64,000 nt of DNA from Mesoplasma chauliocola (GCF_002290085.1 NZ_CP023173.1:646501-710500), one strand, 5' to 3'. Counted from the first letter of the stretch, positions 1-11,986 are shown. Notes: generated by a model not told the origin, from the sequence alone. Made by a program: numbers and translations.

Positions 1-1012
1 CAAGTTCTTTTATAGGCAATTGATATAAGCAATCGTTTTTAACAAACAATTCTCTAGGAACTGTCAATTGATTGCTTCATGTTGTTAATTCTGGTGGAAA
101 AGGATTAGACTTCGAATTTCCTAATCAACCTAGCATTATTACACGATTACCAGTATTACTAAAAACTTGAGGCGCATAAAAATCAAAACCTAAATCTATT
201 TTCAATAAATCTGTTTTGTATTTAAAATTCATTTCATTGTCAATTTCTACTTCACGATACTTAACAAAATGACTACCTTCTTTTAATGGTGCTTCTTGTT
301 CTAAACAAGCGAATACATATTCTCTTCCATCCAATTTAAAATAGTTTGGGCATTCAAGCATGTATGCATTTTGCTCATCATTCTCATCAAATTTTATATC
401 CTTGTAGTTTTCTCAACTTGTTCCATTAAATTTGTAAATATTTAAAACAGCTTTTATATCTTTAGTTTGAGCACCATTTAACATAAATAACTCATTGTTT
501 TTTTCAAATACAATTGGATCTCTATAATGACCTGAATATTTTGTTAAATCTGTTTCATATAAAAATTCTTTTGTTACTATTTTATTTTTTAAATCAATAA
601 ATGCTTTTAATGTATAAGCTGTTCTATCTACATCATTAAATTTAACATTACCTGTATAATAAATTTCAATTTCATTATTTTTATTAATTCTTGCACTTCC
701 TGAAAATACACCATTTTTGTCATACTTATTTGAAGGAGTTAAAGTTAAACCTTCATATGTATAATTAATAAAATCCGTTGTTGTATATAAAGCTCATGAC
801 TTATTGAAATGTTGAATACTAAAAGGACAACTTTGCATAAAAATATAGTATTTTCCGTCTAAGAAAGTTAGCCCATTTGGATCATTTGTTGAACCTGAAT
901 AACCAGCTAAGTGATATTGATTATTGTACCAATCACTTTGCTTTTTATCATGTCATTTTTGAATATCATTTAAGTCTTGTTCAGTTATCAAACTATATTT
1001 TTCTTTTTGCAT
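1..1012 (-). CDS. scrB: Sucrose-6-phosphate hydrolase, GH32 (C-terminal part cut by window edge)
   Basis: Cytoplasmic beta-fructosidase that splits sucrose-6-phosphate imported by the PTS into glucose-6-phosphate and fructose. All three GH32 catalytic elements are visible: NDPNG with nucleophile D44, YRDP with D165, and MLECP with acid/base E220. The late motif TVPRELFVKN, typical of the family, is near the window edge. In-frame TGA codons read as Trp. The start ATG at 1010-1012 has GGAG just upstream, inside the end of scrA, with a 3-base gap between the genes. It is the last visible gene of the operon PTS-regulator-scrA-scrB. At least 337 residues are present; the C-terminal beta-sandwich is missing because of the window end. 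Confidence 0.93.
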
Positions 1013-1015
1013 ATT

Positions 1016-2731
1016 TTACTCCGCACTTTTTCTTTTAATTTTAAATTTATCTAATTTTATTTTATTTTTTAATTGTTCAAATTTTAATCCTAACTTTGTT
1101 TTTTTAGATTGAATTCCGTCTTTAAATAGAAATAAAGTTAATAAGAAAGCCACACCAAATGAAATTATGTTTACTCCAATAATTCCTAGTAGTTTAGTTC
1201 AATTACCTGTATATAACAACAATCCTGGTATTACTGTAACTCCCATACCTGGACATGTAACATTTAAAATTCCAGCAAATAAACCTCCGAAAAATCCTCC
1301 AATTGATGCGTAAATAAATGGTTTAATTTTTGGCAAATTTGTTCCAAAAATTGCTGGTTCTGTTATTCCAAACAGTGTTGATATTGCAGCAGAAAATCCC
1401 AATTCTTTATCTGATTTATCTTTTGCTTTTACTGCAATAGCCATTGCTGCACCACCTTGTGAAATAATTGAAGCTGTTCAAATTGCATTAAAGATTGATC
1501 CTGTAGCAGCTGCACCATTAGCACCTGGTAAACTTCCATCAATAACTAATTGCATTTCAAGTCCTTGTAAGACTTGATGACAACCTGTGATAACAATTCC
1601 TTGCAATACTCCTGCAATAATTGCTGTTCCAAATCCATATTTAATTCCAAGAATTGCTTTAGTAGCGATTAATATTCCTTGTTCTACCATTAATAAGATT
1701 GGTCCAAAAATAAATAGAGCAACTAAAAAAGCAATTGTTATTGTTAGAAATGGTGTAAAAATAATGTTTACAGCTTTTGGCATTCAAATTTTTATTCATT
1801 TTTCTAAATATGCAACTGCAACACCAATAATTAATGCTGGTAAAACTGAACCTTGGTAGCCTGTAATTGGAATAATTCAAACTTTAATAGCAGTTATTGG
1901 ATCACCCATTACTGCATTTGTTATTACATTTCCATTTGCATCAAATGTTGGTGCTTGACCTATTCATTTTAATCCTGCTTCAACTCAAGCTTTATATATT
2001 TCGTTTTTTGATAATCCTTCAATCAATTGATTATTATAAAAATCTAATTGCGCATTATATGCAGCAATTGATCCCTTATTTGGTAATAGAGGATTAACTA
2101 ACATTAATCCAATAATAATCCCCAATACAGGATTACCACCAAATCTTTTAACTGTTGATCAACAAACTAAAACTGCTAGTGAGTCAAATGCTGTTTTAGT
2201 AACAATGTCTACAATAATTCATAATAATGAATTCAATTGTTCACCTGATGGATTTAATATTTGCTTTAAAAGAGCTGATACTCCCATTGCCAATCCAGCT
2301 GCAACAATCGCTGGAATAATTGGAACAAATATATCTCCTAAAACTCTCATTCCCTTTTGAATTTCCCCAAAAAATCATGATTTATTTCTTAATGTTTCTT
2401 TATTTGCTTTTACTTGTAATTTAAAATCTTCTAATTTAGAATTATCTAATTTTTCATCCATTGAAGCATTGCTTACTTCCATTATTTTTTGTACTTCAGC
2501 ATAAACAGCTTCTACTACACCAGTTCCTAAAATAATTTGCAACTGATTTTGTGTTCAGTTTATTCCTTTTGCTAAAGGTGAATCTTTAATCTCTGCTTCA
2601 TTAACTTTTGTCTTATCTATAACATTAAGTCTAAGTCTTGTAACACAGTGTAAGTAAGATTCAATATTCTCTTTACCACCAGCTGCATCAACAAAACGTT
2701 TTGCTTCTAATGCATAATCTTTCCTTTTCAT
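1016..2731 (-). CDS. scrA: PTS sucrose-type EIIBC permease
   Basis: Membrane permease of 571 residues that imports and phosphorylates a disaccharide. An N-terminal IIB domain (about 1-85) carries the phospho-cysteine C29 in SYLHCVTRLRL. A polytopic IIC domain follows (about 110-540) with the GITEPAIFG signature of the glucose/sucrose/beta-glucoside superfamily. No IIA domain is fused, so a separate EIIA(Glc)-like protein must donate phosphate. Start ATG has GAGG upstream. It lies 12 bases after the GntR regulator and 3 before scrB, so they are cotranscribed. Sucrose is inferred from the adjacent GH32 hydrolase; a related beta-fructoside is possible. The C-terminus is a basic cytoplasmic tail. 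Confidence 0.88.
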
Positions 2732-2743
2732 TTTTTCCTCTTT

Positions 2744-3442
2744 TTATTTTCTTCACTCTATAAAATCTCATTTAAAATATTTGGGTTTGTATCTACTAAT
2801 TCTATATTCGAGTAATTCCCCAAATATTCCATAAACATTTCCTTTATCAACAATAAAACCACTTAAACTTTGATCTTCAAAAATATTTAATAATTCTTTA
2901 TTACTAGTTCCTTCAAAATATATTTTTTTTGAAGAGTGACTAACTTTTGATGATGTTTCATTTTCAACAAACTTCATTAAGCCATTTTCATTTAAATAAT
3001 TTAAAGACAATTTTTTATATATATTCTTTGGCACGATACTTTCTTGATACAAAATAACTTCGTTTGAATCTTTATCTTTTCTTATGCATTTAAAAGAATA
3101 TACTTGTGTTCCTTCATAAAAATTAGTTTCTTTTGAAAGTTTTTTATCAATTGTTAATTCTTTTAATTCGTAATATCTATTAATTGAATTAGGGAATAAC
3201 TCTCTAAAACTAAATAATAAGTTATTTTGAATTTTTTCTTGAACAACATACCCTTTACCATTAACTGGCTTAACAATTTGTAATTCAATTAATTTATTAA
3301 AAGCAATTCTTATTGGTTGCTCACTATACTTAAATTTTGTTTTAAGCATATTTTGGCTTGGTAATATTTCACCTGCTTTTACTTTATTTTCTCTTATTAA
3401 GTGCATCAAGTAGTCAAATACAATCTCTCACTTTTTATTCAT
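2744..3442 (-). CDS. GntR/HutC-family sugar-operon regulator
   Basis: Transcription regulator of 232 residues. An N-terminal winged helix (about 1-80) contains the ILPSQNMLKTKFKYSEQPIR stretch typical of GntR proteins. The remainder (about 90-230) resembles a UTRA effector-binding domain, as in TreR. The start at 3442 is chosen because the reading frame begins MNKKWEIVFDYLMHL through a TGA-Trp codon, with GGGG upstream; the next ATG would truncate the first helix. It sits between two PTS permease genes and is probably their autoregulated repressor, responding to a sugar phosphate. The effector is not deducible. A candidate operator is at 5205-5225, with a second copy at 20645-20665. Confidence 0.85.
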
Positions 3443-3473
3443 GTACTTTTACCCCAAACTATAATTAATCATT

Positions 3474-5153
3474 TTAATTATACTGATTTTCAGATGGGTT
3501 TAAGTAATTTTTTAATGATGTTTTTCCTCAATCTGTTCTTAATAATAAAGCTGATGTTCCAGCTGTTGTAGCTGCTGAAATTAACATTGCTATTGTAATG
3601 TGAACTCCCATAGGAACACTTGTTAAAATAGCATGAATATTTTGATCAGCAAAGTATTTTTTAGTATCAACTGTATTTCAATCAAATTGCACTAAACCAA
3701 TTCATGAAGCACTACCCAATGAGTTGGCAACAGTGTGAGTCATACCTAATCATCAACCTGCAGCAGCTGAACCTATAGCTGCAGCAATAAATAATGGTTT
3801 TATTTGTAAATTTATTCCAAACATTGCTGGTTCTGTTATTCCAGTGTAACCACCAAAAGTTGATGATATTGCTTTAGATTTTTCTTTTTTATCTTTTGTA
3901 TAAAAGATAAGCATGAAAGCTGCAGTTCCTTGTGCAATATTTGAAACACAGGCAACTGGAGTAATGAATGAGAATGAATGACCAAATTGTAAATTACTAT
4001 CAACAAGTAATTGTGTTTCAATTGGCAAGAATCCTTGATGTAATCCAGTTATAACTAAGAATGGATAGAATCCTGCAAATATCATTCCTCCAAAGCCAAT
4101 AAAGTTTCAGTTAGTGTATTTAAATAATCCTGATAATCCTAATGATATTCCTTTTCCTATAATTTCCCCTAATGGAGCTATAGCTCAAAAAGCTAATCAT
4201 GATGATAATAATACTGTTCCCAGTGGTACAACAATAATTGCAATAATTTGAGGAGTGTATTTTTTTAATACTCTTTCAATATTTATTGATAATCCAATAA
4301 CCAATAATACAGGCACTATTTGTGCTTGATAACCAATTAACTTAATTTTGAAAAATCCTGAAAATATTGTATAGTAAACTCCAACAACTTGAGACATTTC
4401 AGGTATTTTTGCACCAGGTGCAAGTGTTAAAGAATTTAAATAGTCTTTAAAAGCTGCTTCCATAGCAGGCTTAATTACTGATTCAAAATCAGTATTTATA
4501 TCAAATTCCAGTTGTACAGGCGTGTTTGTTGAATATCTATTAAGAAGTGCTGGTGAAACTAGAACTAGTCCAATAGCCATTCCTAAAAAGGGATTTCCAC
4601 CTCATTTTTTTGCTGCTGTATATCCTACAAAAACTGGGATTGATCCCATTATTCCTCCACCTATTACATCAAGTAATTTTGCAAAACCTGTATTTGGTGA
4701 AATCTGATTAACTAAAGACATAATTGCTAATGACATTCCACCTGCAATAAATACAGGAACTAATGGAACAAATATTGAAGCAAAAGAATTCATTCCTCTT
4801 TTAGTAATCATTAACATGTTTGATTTAGTTGATAGTTGTTTATTTCAAAATTTTTGTTTATTTTCTGGTTTCATGTCATCATTTTTTAATGAACCCTGAT
4901 TAAGTATTAAATCAATTTCTTTATAAACTTTGTCTACTACTCCAGCACCAATAATAATTTGATGTTGATTTTCTTGTTTCTTGTAGCCTTTAAAAAGTTC
5001 AATTTTTTTAATACCTTCTAAGTTAAATTTTTCATCGTTTTTAAGTATGAAACGTAATCTTGTTGCACAATGATAAATTTCAACTATATTATCTTTACCC
5101 CCTATTAATTCAATAATTTCTAGGGCATAGGTTTTTCAATTTATTTTCTTCAT
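3474..5153 (-). CDS. PTS EIIBC permease, trehalose/sucrose/beta-glucoside type
   Basis: Permease of 559 residues with an N-terminal IIB domain (phospho-cysteine C29 in EIYHCATRLRF) and a polytopic IIC domain ending near residue 540 with GITEPAMFGINL. It has no IIA domain. The gene is first in the operon, 31 bases ahead of the GntR regulator, and has a strong AAGGAG site. It is clearly paralogous to scrA downstream, but the substrate loops differ, so the sugar is probably another one such as trehalose. No matching hydrolase is adjacent on this side of the operon. The TreR-like regulator mildly favours trehalose; this is inference only. Confidence 0.85.
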
Positions 5154-5204
5154 AAATCTCCTTTTCCTTTGCTTTTTAATTTTATTAAAATAAGCATATT
5201 TAAA

Positions 5205-5225
5205 AAATACCTATAATTATAACTT
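5205..5225 (-). promoter_or_regulatory. Candidate operator/promoter motif shared by two PTS operons
   Basis: On the minus strand this reads AAGTTATAATTATAGGTATT. A close copy, AACTTATGATTATAGGTTTT, lies at 20645-20665 in front of the other PTS operon. It contains the TATAATTATA palindrome and a perfect -10 hexamer, so it could be the promoter, a repressor site, or both. It is about 55 bases upstream of the PTS start codon. Confidence 0.5.
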
Positions 5226-5242
5226 TTAGTGTGTTTTATATG

Positions 5243-5275
5243 TAAAAAATAAAAAAACTCAAAACTTGAGTTTTT
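5243..5275 (-). terminator. Rho-independent terminator after the chitinase gene
   Basis: Hairpin AACTCAA-AAC-TTGAGTT on the plus strand. On the minus strand it is followed by a run of U. It lies 8 bases beyond the chitinase stop codon. Confidence 0.8.
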
Positions 5276-5282
5276 GTTTATT

Positions 5283-8200
5283 CTATTTTTGTGTTTTTAG
5301 TTTTCCAAAACTTTCATCAAATCATTTACTATATGATCATCTGTATCACATAATTTCAGGATTTGTTCCTCCATAAGAAGTCGGTATCATGCCTTCAAAT
5401 GCATCAAATAAAATTGATCATGTCATTAGTCCTCTAATTTTAATTCCATCTGAATTTAATAAGTTATAAGCTCTATTAAACGATTCTTTTGAACCTGCAC
5501 CTCTTCCAGCTGGTTCATTAGTTGAAGCACCAATAATAAATTTATCTGCTGGTATTTGATAAAATGCATTTGTATTATTTGGTTTTGAAGTGATATATTT
5601 TGACATTAAATAATAAAATTCACCACGTTTGCTAACATCATCATTTGTAATATATGAGTCTTGTTGAACACCAGTTTTTAATGAATCTTCTGCTGTTTCT
5701 ACTAGAACACCATCACCTCATCCATTATAAAATTGTGGGTTTATTCAATCATAATAACCATCAAGTTCTTCTAAGAATTCTTTATAGTTACCTTTACCTT
5801 CACCTTCACTATTTTGTCTAAGATAAGGGAATTCAGGAGCCATAGTTATTATGAAATCCTTGCCTTCTGCCTTATATTCATCTTTTAATTCTTTAAGTGC
5901 TAAGGCTGTTACTTTTTTACTTTCTGAACTTTTTAAAGAAAGGGATTCTCAGTCAATATCCAGTCCATCAAAACCATATTCTTCAACCACAGTTTTAATT
6001 GCCATTTTTAATTCGTCTTTTTGATCACTTCTAAATTTCATATGTTCAGCTGTTGCCCCCCCCATTGATATAAGTACTCTTTTACCTTGAGATTGTAAAG
6101 CTTTAATTCCTTCTTTTATTGCGGCAGGATTATTAGGGCTATAAGTTGGCATTTGATATTCCACATTAGAGTAAAGAAATGATAAATTAACAACATTATA
6201 AGATGAATTCAATAATTCCTTATCATTTAGTGCAATTTTATTTTCAAAATTTCCACCTCAATCATAATGATATCCAACTAAAGTTTTAACTTCATATTGA
6301 ACTTGAACACTGCCCTTATATTTAGCTAAATTATTTGATTCAATTATTGCTGATTCATTTGACTTACTAGTTATTTTTAAGTCTTGTTCATTAATTCCTG
6401 ATGTAGAATTAAATTTTAAAGTGTTTCTTATTATTCCAGAATCTAAATTATCAGAAATACCTTGTAAATTTTTATTTTTAATTAAAGTATTTATGTCAAC
6501 AGCACTTGATGTATCAATAGAATATTTTACTTGAATTGAATTTCCACTATATTTTGTTGGATCAATTGACTTTACTGATGCACCAGTTGTTGTAATTGAT
6601 TGAGGTTCTATTCCTATTGCATTAACATCTATATTTGGATTTTTTAATTTAATTGCTTGCTTAATTGTATTTTCATCAGTTGAATTTATTTCGCCTAAAT
6701 TAGTATTTGTTAATACTGATGATAAAGGAACAGCTTTTGAAGTGTCAAGTTCAAAACTAACATTAACACTACCTTTATATTTAGTTGAATTATTTGATAC
6801 TATTGTTGCTGATGTTTCTGTTATATTCTTAACATCAACATAATTAGTTTCTAATTTTGGATTTAATTTAGATAATTGTTTTTTAATAGTAATTTCGTCT
6901 AATTTATCTAAAGTTCCTAAATTTGTATTTGTAATTACTGATGCTAAATCAGTAGCTAAAAGATTTTCATCTACTTTAAAGGTTAAATCAAGATATCCTT
7001 TTTCAGGGTTGATATAAACATTTTCATCAGTTGAAGTAACTTTGGCTCAACCTCAACCACTGCTTTGGTTAAAACCTGCTTCATATATTCTTACATAATT
7101 AGGATTTAGATTTGGATTATCAATTATTAAAGCATCTAATATTAATTGAGAATCTGCACTTGGTAAAACTGTTGTAATGTTTATATTTGTAATAACATTT
7201 TCTAAATCAGTTTTTGGTGGTTTTGTTCCATCAATAGTAAATGTTACATTCACAGAACCAGTATATCTACCTGATGATGTTGAATTAACTCTAGCTGAAG
7301 TCTGAGTTATTGAATCAATTGAAATATCTGATGCTAACAAAGTTGAATTTTTAGCCAAAACAGCTGATTGAATTGTTGTTGCATTATTATTTTGCAAACT
7401 TCCCAAATTAGTAGTAGTTAAAACTGATCTTAATTCAGGTTTAACAACTTGAATAGTAAATGTTACATTCACAGAACCAGTATATCTACCTGATGATGTT
7501 GAATTAACTCTAGCTGAAGTCTGAGTTATTGAATCAATTGAAATATCTGATGCTAACAAAGTTGAATTTTTAGCCAAAACAGCTGATTGAATTGTTGTTG
7601 CATTATTATTTTGCAAACTTCCCAAATTAGTAGTAGTTAAAACTGATCTTAATTCAGGTTTAACAACTTGAATAGTAAATGTTACATTCACAGAACCAGT
7701 ATATCTACCTGATGATGTTGAATTAACTCTAGCTGAAGTCTGAGTTATTGAATCAATTGAAATATCTGATGCTAACAAAGTTGAATTTTTAGCCAAAACA
7801 GCTGATTGAATTGTTGTTGCATTATTATTTTGCAAACTTCCCAAATTAGTAGTATTTAAAGCTGAGCTTAATTCAGGTTTAACAACTTGAGTAGTAAATG
7901 TTACATTCACAGAACCAGTATATCTACCTGATGATGTTGAATTAACTCTAGCTGAAGTCTGAGTTATTGAAGAAATACTAATATCTGTTGGTCTTAGTGA
8001 AGGATTTAAAGCAAGAACTTCATTTTTAATTGTTGTTGCACTATTATCAATTAATGTTCCTAAATCTTTTTTAGTAATAGCACTATTTAAAGATGGTTTA
8101 GGCGCTGCAATAGTAAATTCAACCGGTGCTGTACCATTATAAAAAATATCATCTCCTTTTAGGATTGCTGATGTTGTAGTTATTTCAATAATTTCAAAGC

Positions 8201-8618
8201 CATTTTGATTTATATCTGGATTTTTTGTTAATACAGCATTTCTAATAGTTGTTTCAGAGTTATTATTTATAATTCCTAGATTAGTATTTATTACATTTTC
8301 TTCCAATGAAGGAACAATTATAAAGGAAACTAGAACTTCACCATTATATTTATCTTTACCAATTAGTTTTGCAGTTCCTGAATATTCAGATGCAATGATA
8401 TTTTCAATTTCAAAATCTGTTGCTACTAAATTTGGATTATTTAAAATAACCGCATTTCTTATTTGAATTTCCGTTGATTCATTTATAATTCCTAGTGCCT
8501 TTTTTTCGACAACTGTAGAAATATTAATTTTTTTATTATTTGTTCCACATGATATAGTCAAAGTTGTTGATGGAATAACTAATGAGATTGCTCCTAGTAA
8601 GCCTAATATCTTTTTCAT
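5283..8618 (-). CDS. Repeat-rich surface lipoprotein with C-terminal GH18 chitinase domain
   Basis: Protein of 1111 residues. The N-terminus MKKILGLLGAISLVIPS ends in a lipobox-like LTISC, so it should be lipidated and surface-exposed. Residues about 30-775 consist of many 70-80-residue repeats with the pattern TNLG..TTI..AV.AKNP....I..IT.TSA.V....Y.GSV.VTF, probably beta-sandwich modules. Three of these (about residues 243-462) are nearly identical in DNA. Residues about 780-1111 form a GH18 TIM barrel: YNVVNLSFLY, VLISMGG, and the complete catalytic motif FDGLDIDWE with D884, D887, D889 and the acid E891. Expected role: hydrolysis of chitin or another N-acetylglucosamine polymer outside the cell. 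The actual substrate is not known. Confidence 0.88.
7233..8108. repeat. 219-bp in-frame tandem repeats inside the chitinase gene
   Basis: Three near-identical 219-base units start at 7233, 7452 and 7671, and a fourth, diverged in its distal half, starts at 7890. Each encodes 73 residues around the shared stretch ITQTSARVNSTSSGRYTGSV. The length is a multiple of three, so gain or loss of units keeps the frame. Such identity means recent duplication or ongoing homogenisation. Confidence 0.93.
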
Positions 8619-8743
8619 AATTTTAACCTCACTTACTTTTCTTTTGAAATATTATAAGTTAGGTTAAAATTTAAATAAATAAAACATAAGTGTGATAAGA
8701 CAATAATCAAATTAAAAGTGTTATAAGTAATTTCATTAGTGTA

Positions 8744-8780
8744 TAAAAAAAGTAAAACTTGAAAAAGTTTTACTTTTTTT
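8744..8780 (-). terminator. Terminator after the 154-residue membrane protein
   Basis: Long perfect hairpin: AAAGTAAAACTT pairs with AAGTTTTACTTT around a short loop, with A and T runs on both sides. It lies 8 bases past the stop at 8788 and could act in both directions. Confidence 0.85.
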
Positions 8781-8787
8781 ATTACAT

Positions 8788-9252
8788 TTAATTAATTTCA
8801 GCTGGTTTTGTTGACTCTTTTTTAAATATTAATAATTTTACTTGAGGTTGAACAGTGATCCCAAATCCAACAAATAATAACAGCATTACACCAAATAAAT
8901 TTCAGAATGTTGAACCATTTTCAGCATTAATTGCAAAAGTAATTACTGAAGCCATCATCATAGCTGTTGCTGCTGTTAAAACAGCTAAAATTGTGATTGT
9001 GATTATTTTTGTTTGAAATTCTTTTCTAAAAAATAATTTAAGTAATGGTAATATCATAGAACATCAAACTAAAATCATTCCTGATAATGCTAATGCAAAA
9101 TACTGAATTCCATTTTCTTCTTTTTTTACATTAGAAAGTATTATGTCTCTACTAAATCCTATACTATAAAATGCAACTAGTGTTAAAATTCCAAAAATCA
9201 TAACATTTACACAAACAGCCATATTTAAAATAACTTTTTTAAAATTTTTCAT
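8788..9252 (-). CDS. Four-TM membrane protein of unknown function
   Basis: I do not recognise this 154-residue protein. Four hydrophobic helices are visible at about residues 10-30, 50-72, 80-100 and 112-135, with a short lysine-rich tail (KLLIFKKESTKPAEIN). One TGA is read as Trp at residue 63. It is followed by its own terminator and preceded by another membrane protein gene 36 bases upstream in the same direction, so the two may be cotranscribed. No motif suggests transport or enzymatic activity. Confidence 0.75.
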
Positions 9253-9288
9253 AATTCAACTCTATTCTATTTTATTTTATAATATCAT

Positions 9289-10041
9289 TTATTTCTTAAT
9301 TTTCTTTATTTGAAAGTAATTTGTTGATTTAATACTTAAATAATTAAATAAAGTACCTAACAATAATCCACTAATTGCAGTTACTATATATCCAGGTATT
9401 CAAACATAAGGTTTATCTACAAAAGGATCTCCACCTTTGTACGGAAATGGTTGATAAATATGTTCTTCTGGAAAATCACCATAATGGTAGTGTAGGAATC
9501 CTGCTCTCATTGTTACATAAACAATATAAATAATTGGCAATATACAATTTTTTCAACCAATTTTTTTAGCATATTCTTTTGAATTCATTTTAACTTCTCT
9601 AGAAAGGTAAAAGTAATAGAAAATAATTGCTATTGGAACCACTCAGTGTTCTAATATAGATTTTAAAATATTATATCAAGTATTAAAGCCTACTATTTTA
9701 GATGGTGCTATTAATGTAGTACCTGTGTAAATGAAAAATGTTAAAAATTGATAGGATACAATCATTGTTAAAACATGTTCTGATTCAGCTCATCTAATTT
9801 GATTATCCTTTTTTCTATAAATGTTGATTATTGAGCAAGTTGCTCAAACAGTAGTTAATATTGATGTTCAAATAGAAAAGTAAATTGTTTCACTTGCTAT
9901 AGTTATGTCAAATAAATTTTGAAAAAATTCTTTGTGAGTTTCCGTTGGTTGCAATATTGTCATAAATATATCTAAAATTATGCAAAAAAATGGTACAAAT
10001 GAAAAAAATATTAAAAAAATAATTTTTATTTTACGGTTCAT
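9289..10041 (-). CDS. Polytopic membrane protein, possibly Pr6Pr-like
   Basis: Protein of 250 residues with about six or seven TM helices. Visible features are the stretch ILEHWVVPIAIIFYYFYLSR and, later, YIVYVTMRAGFLHY followed by the polar loop YQPFPYKGGDPFVDKPYVW before a final helix. This pattern of a conserved His in a helix plus an aromatic/Pro-rich loop resembles Pr6Pr (FAR-17a/AIG1-like) membrane proteins, whose role is unclear; the match is by eye only. The start at 10041 has AGGAG upstream. A promoter-like TATTATAT is about 20 bases upstream. Confidence 0.65.
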
Positions 10042-10073
10042 AATTCTCCTTTTTCATATAAATATATAATAAC

Positions 10074-10096
10074 AAAAAAGTACTTATATAAAGTAC
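10074..10096 (-). terminator. Second of two tandem terminators after ptsI
   Basis: Minus-strand hairpin GTACTT-TATAT-AAGTAC followed by TTTTTTG. It lies directly downstream of the first ptsI terminator. Confidence 0.7.
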
Positions 10097-10124
10097 AAAA
10101 AAAGTAACAATTAATGCTTGTTAC
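10094..10124 (-). terminator. Terminator after ptsI
   Basis: Minus-strand hairpin GTAACAA-GCATTAA-TTGTTAC followed by a U run. It lies about 10 bases past the ptsI stop. Confidence 0.85.
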
Positions 10125-10133
10125 CTTAAATAT

Positions 10134-11855
10134 TTATTTATTTTCTAAAAATTTTTCAACTAACTCAATTACTTCAGGAGTATCATCTGCATTTAGTGCT
10201 TTACTTGCTAATTCTTGTGCTTCTGCCATAGTAATTTTGCTCATTAAAGCTCTTGCTCTTAACATTGATGTTGCACTCATTGAAAATGCATCTAATCCCA
10301 TTCCTAAAAGTAATGGTAATGCTTGAATGTCACCAGCCATTTCTCCACACATTCCAACTCATTTATTATTTTTATGTGCTCCTTTAATTGTTAAATCAAT
10401 TAATTTTAAAATTGCTGGGTTTAAAGGCTGGTATAAGTAAGAAACATTTTCACTCATACGATCAGCTGCCATTGAGTATTGAATTAAATCATTTGTTCCT
10501 ATTGAAAAGAAATCTGCATATTTGCTAAATTTATCTGCATTAACTGCAGCAGCAGGGATTTCAACCATCATTCCAACTTGAACATTTTCATCAAATGCAA
10601 TTTTTTCTTTTCTTAACTCTTCTTTACATTCTTCAACTAATGCTTTTGCACGCTTAAATTCATCAACAGTTGCAATCATTGGGAACATAATTCCTAATTC
10701 TCCATGTGCACTTGCTCTTAATAAAGCTCTTAATTGATCTTTGAATATATCTTTTCTGTCCAATGTAAAACGAACAGCTCTATATCCTAAGAATGGATTC
10801 ATTTCATGAGGGAACTCAAAATATGATAATTTTTTATCTCCACCAATATCTAAAGTACGAATAACAACTAATTTATCTTTCATTGATTCAATTACTTGTT
10901 TGTAAGCAGAATACTGTTCTTCTTCTGTTGGGAAGTGGTCATTATCCATGTATAAAAATTCTGAACGGAATAAACCAACTCCTTCTCCACCATTTTCAAT
11001 AACTGATTCAACGTCTGAAGGTGAACCTATGTTTGCTTCAATTAATTTTTCTTGACCGTCTGCTGTTTTTGATGGCAAGTCCTTAAATTTTTGCAACTCT
11101 GCTTTTAAGTCTGCAAATTCTTTTGCTAACTTTTCATATTCGGCTTTAATTGTTTCTGTTAAATCTAATTCAACAATTCCTGTTGTTCCATTTAAAGCAA
11201 ATACTTCATTGTTTTTAACATCTGATGTAATTGTTCTTAACCCTAATACTGCAGGTATTTCTAAACTTCTTGCCATAATAGCAGCGTGTGATGTTCTTCC
11301 ACCGATGTTCGTAGCAAAACCTTTTACAAATTGTTTATTTAATTGAGCTGTTTGAGATGGTGTTAAATCTTCAGCAACAATAATTACTTCTTCGCTAATT
11401 GTTGAAAGATCAACAATTGCAATTCCCAAAATATGTTTAATAATTCTTGAAGCTACGTCCTTAATGTCAGCACTTCTTTCTTTGAAATATGGATCATCCA
11501 TTGATGCAAACATTTCATAAAAATTATTTGTTACTTGATTTGCTGCAAATTCAGCACAAACTGATTCTGACTTAATAACATTAATAATTTCATCTGTAAT
11601 AGCAGGGTCTGATGCAATCTCTTTATGTGCATCAAAAATTGCTGCTTTTTCTGCTCCCAATTTTTCTAAAGTTGTAACTCTTAAATTATCTAAATCATTA
11701 ATTGCTTTTTTAACAGCATTTTGTAATTTAGTAACTTCTGCTTCTACATCAGAAATTTTAGTTTTTTTAATTTCAATGTGTTCTTCAGCTAATACTAAGG
11801 CTTTTGCTACAGCAATACCTTCGCTAGCTCCGATTCCTTTAAATTGTTTACTCAT
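10134..11855 (-). CDS. ptsI: PTS Enzyme I (phosphoenolpyruvate-protein phosphotransferase)
   Basis: Soluble 573-residue enzyme that takes phosphate from PEP and passes it to HPr (ptsH at 55475-55744). The active-site H190 lies in GGRTSHAAIMARSLEIPAVLG. The C-terminal PEP-binding barrel shows GVGLFRSEFLYM, FLGYRAVRF, FSIGTNDLIQY and the catalytic cysteine in WVGMCGEMAGD. Length matches the family. The start at 11855 has AGGAGAAAAAT in front and a TATAAT box about 35 bases upstream. It is monocistronic, with two terminators. It energises all three EIIBC permeases in the window. Confidence 0.97.
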
Positions 11856-11959
11856 ATTTTTCTCCTATAGTTAGTTCTAATAACATTAATAATTATAATA
11901 TTTATTTAATAATTTTTATATAAAAGATTTTTAAAAGCGGAAAATATTCTTAATTTTAA

Positions 11960-11986
11960 AATAAAAAATGATGGGTATCCATCATT
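11960..11986 (-). terminator. Terminator of the obgE-nadE operon
   Basis: Hairpin AATGATGG-GTAT-CCATCATT. On the minus strand it is followed by TTTTTTAT. It overlaps the stop codon of the 46-residue ORF. Confidence 0.88.

Noticed and set aside
7233..7889. Regular direct repeats that could suggest a CRISPR array
   Set aside because: Units are contiguous, coding and in frame, without spacers; they are protein modules.
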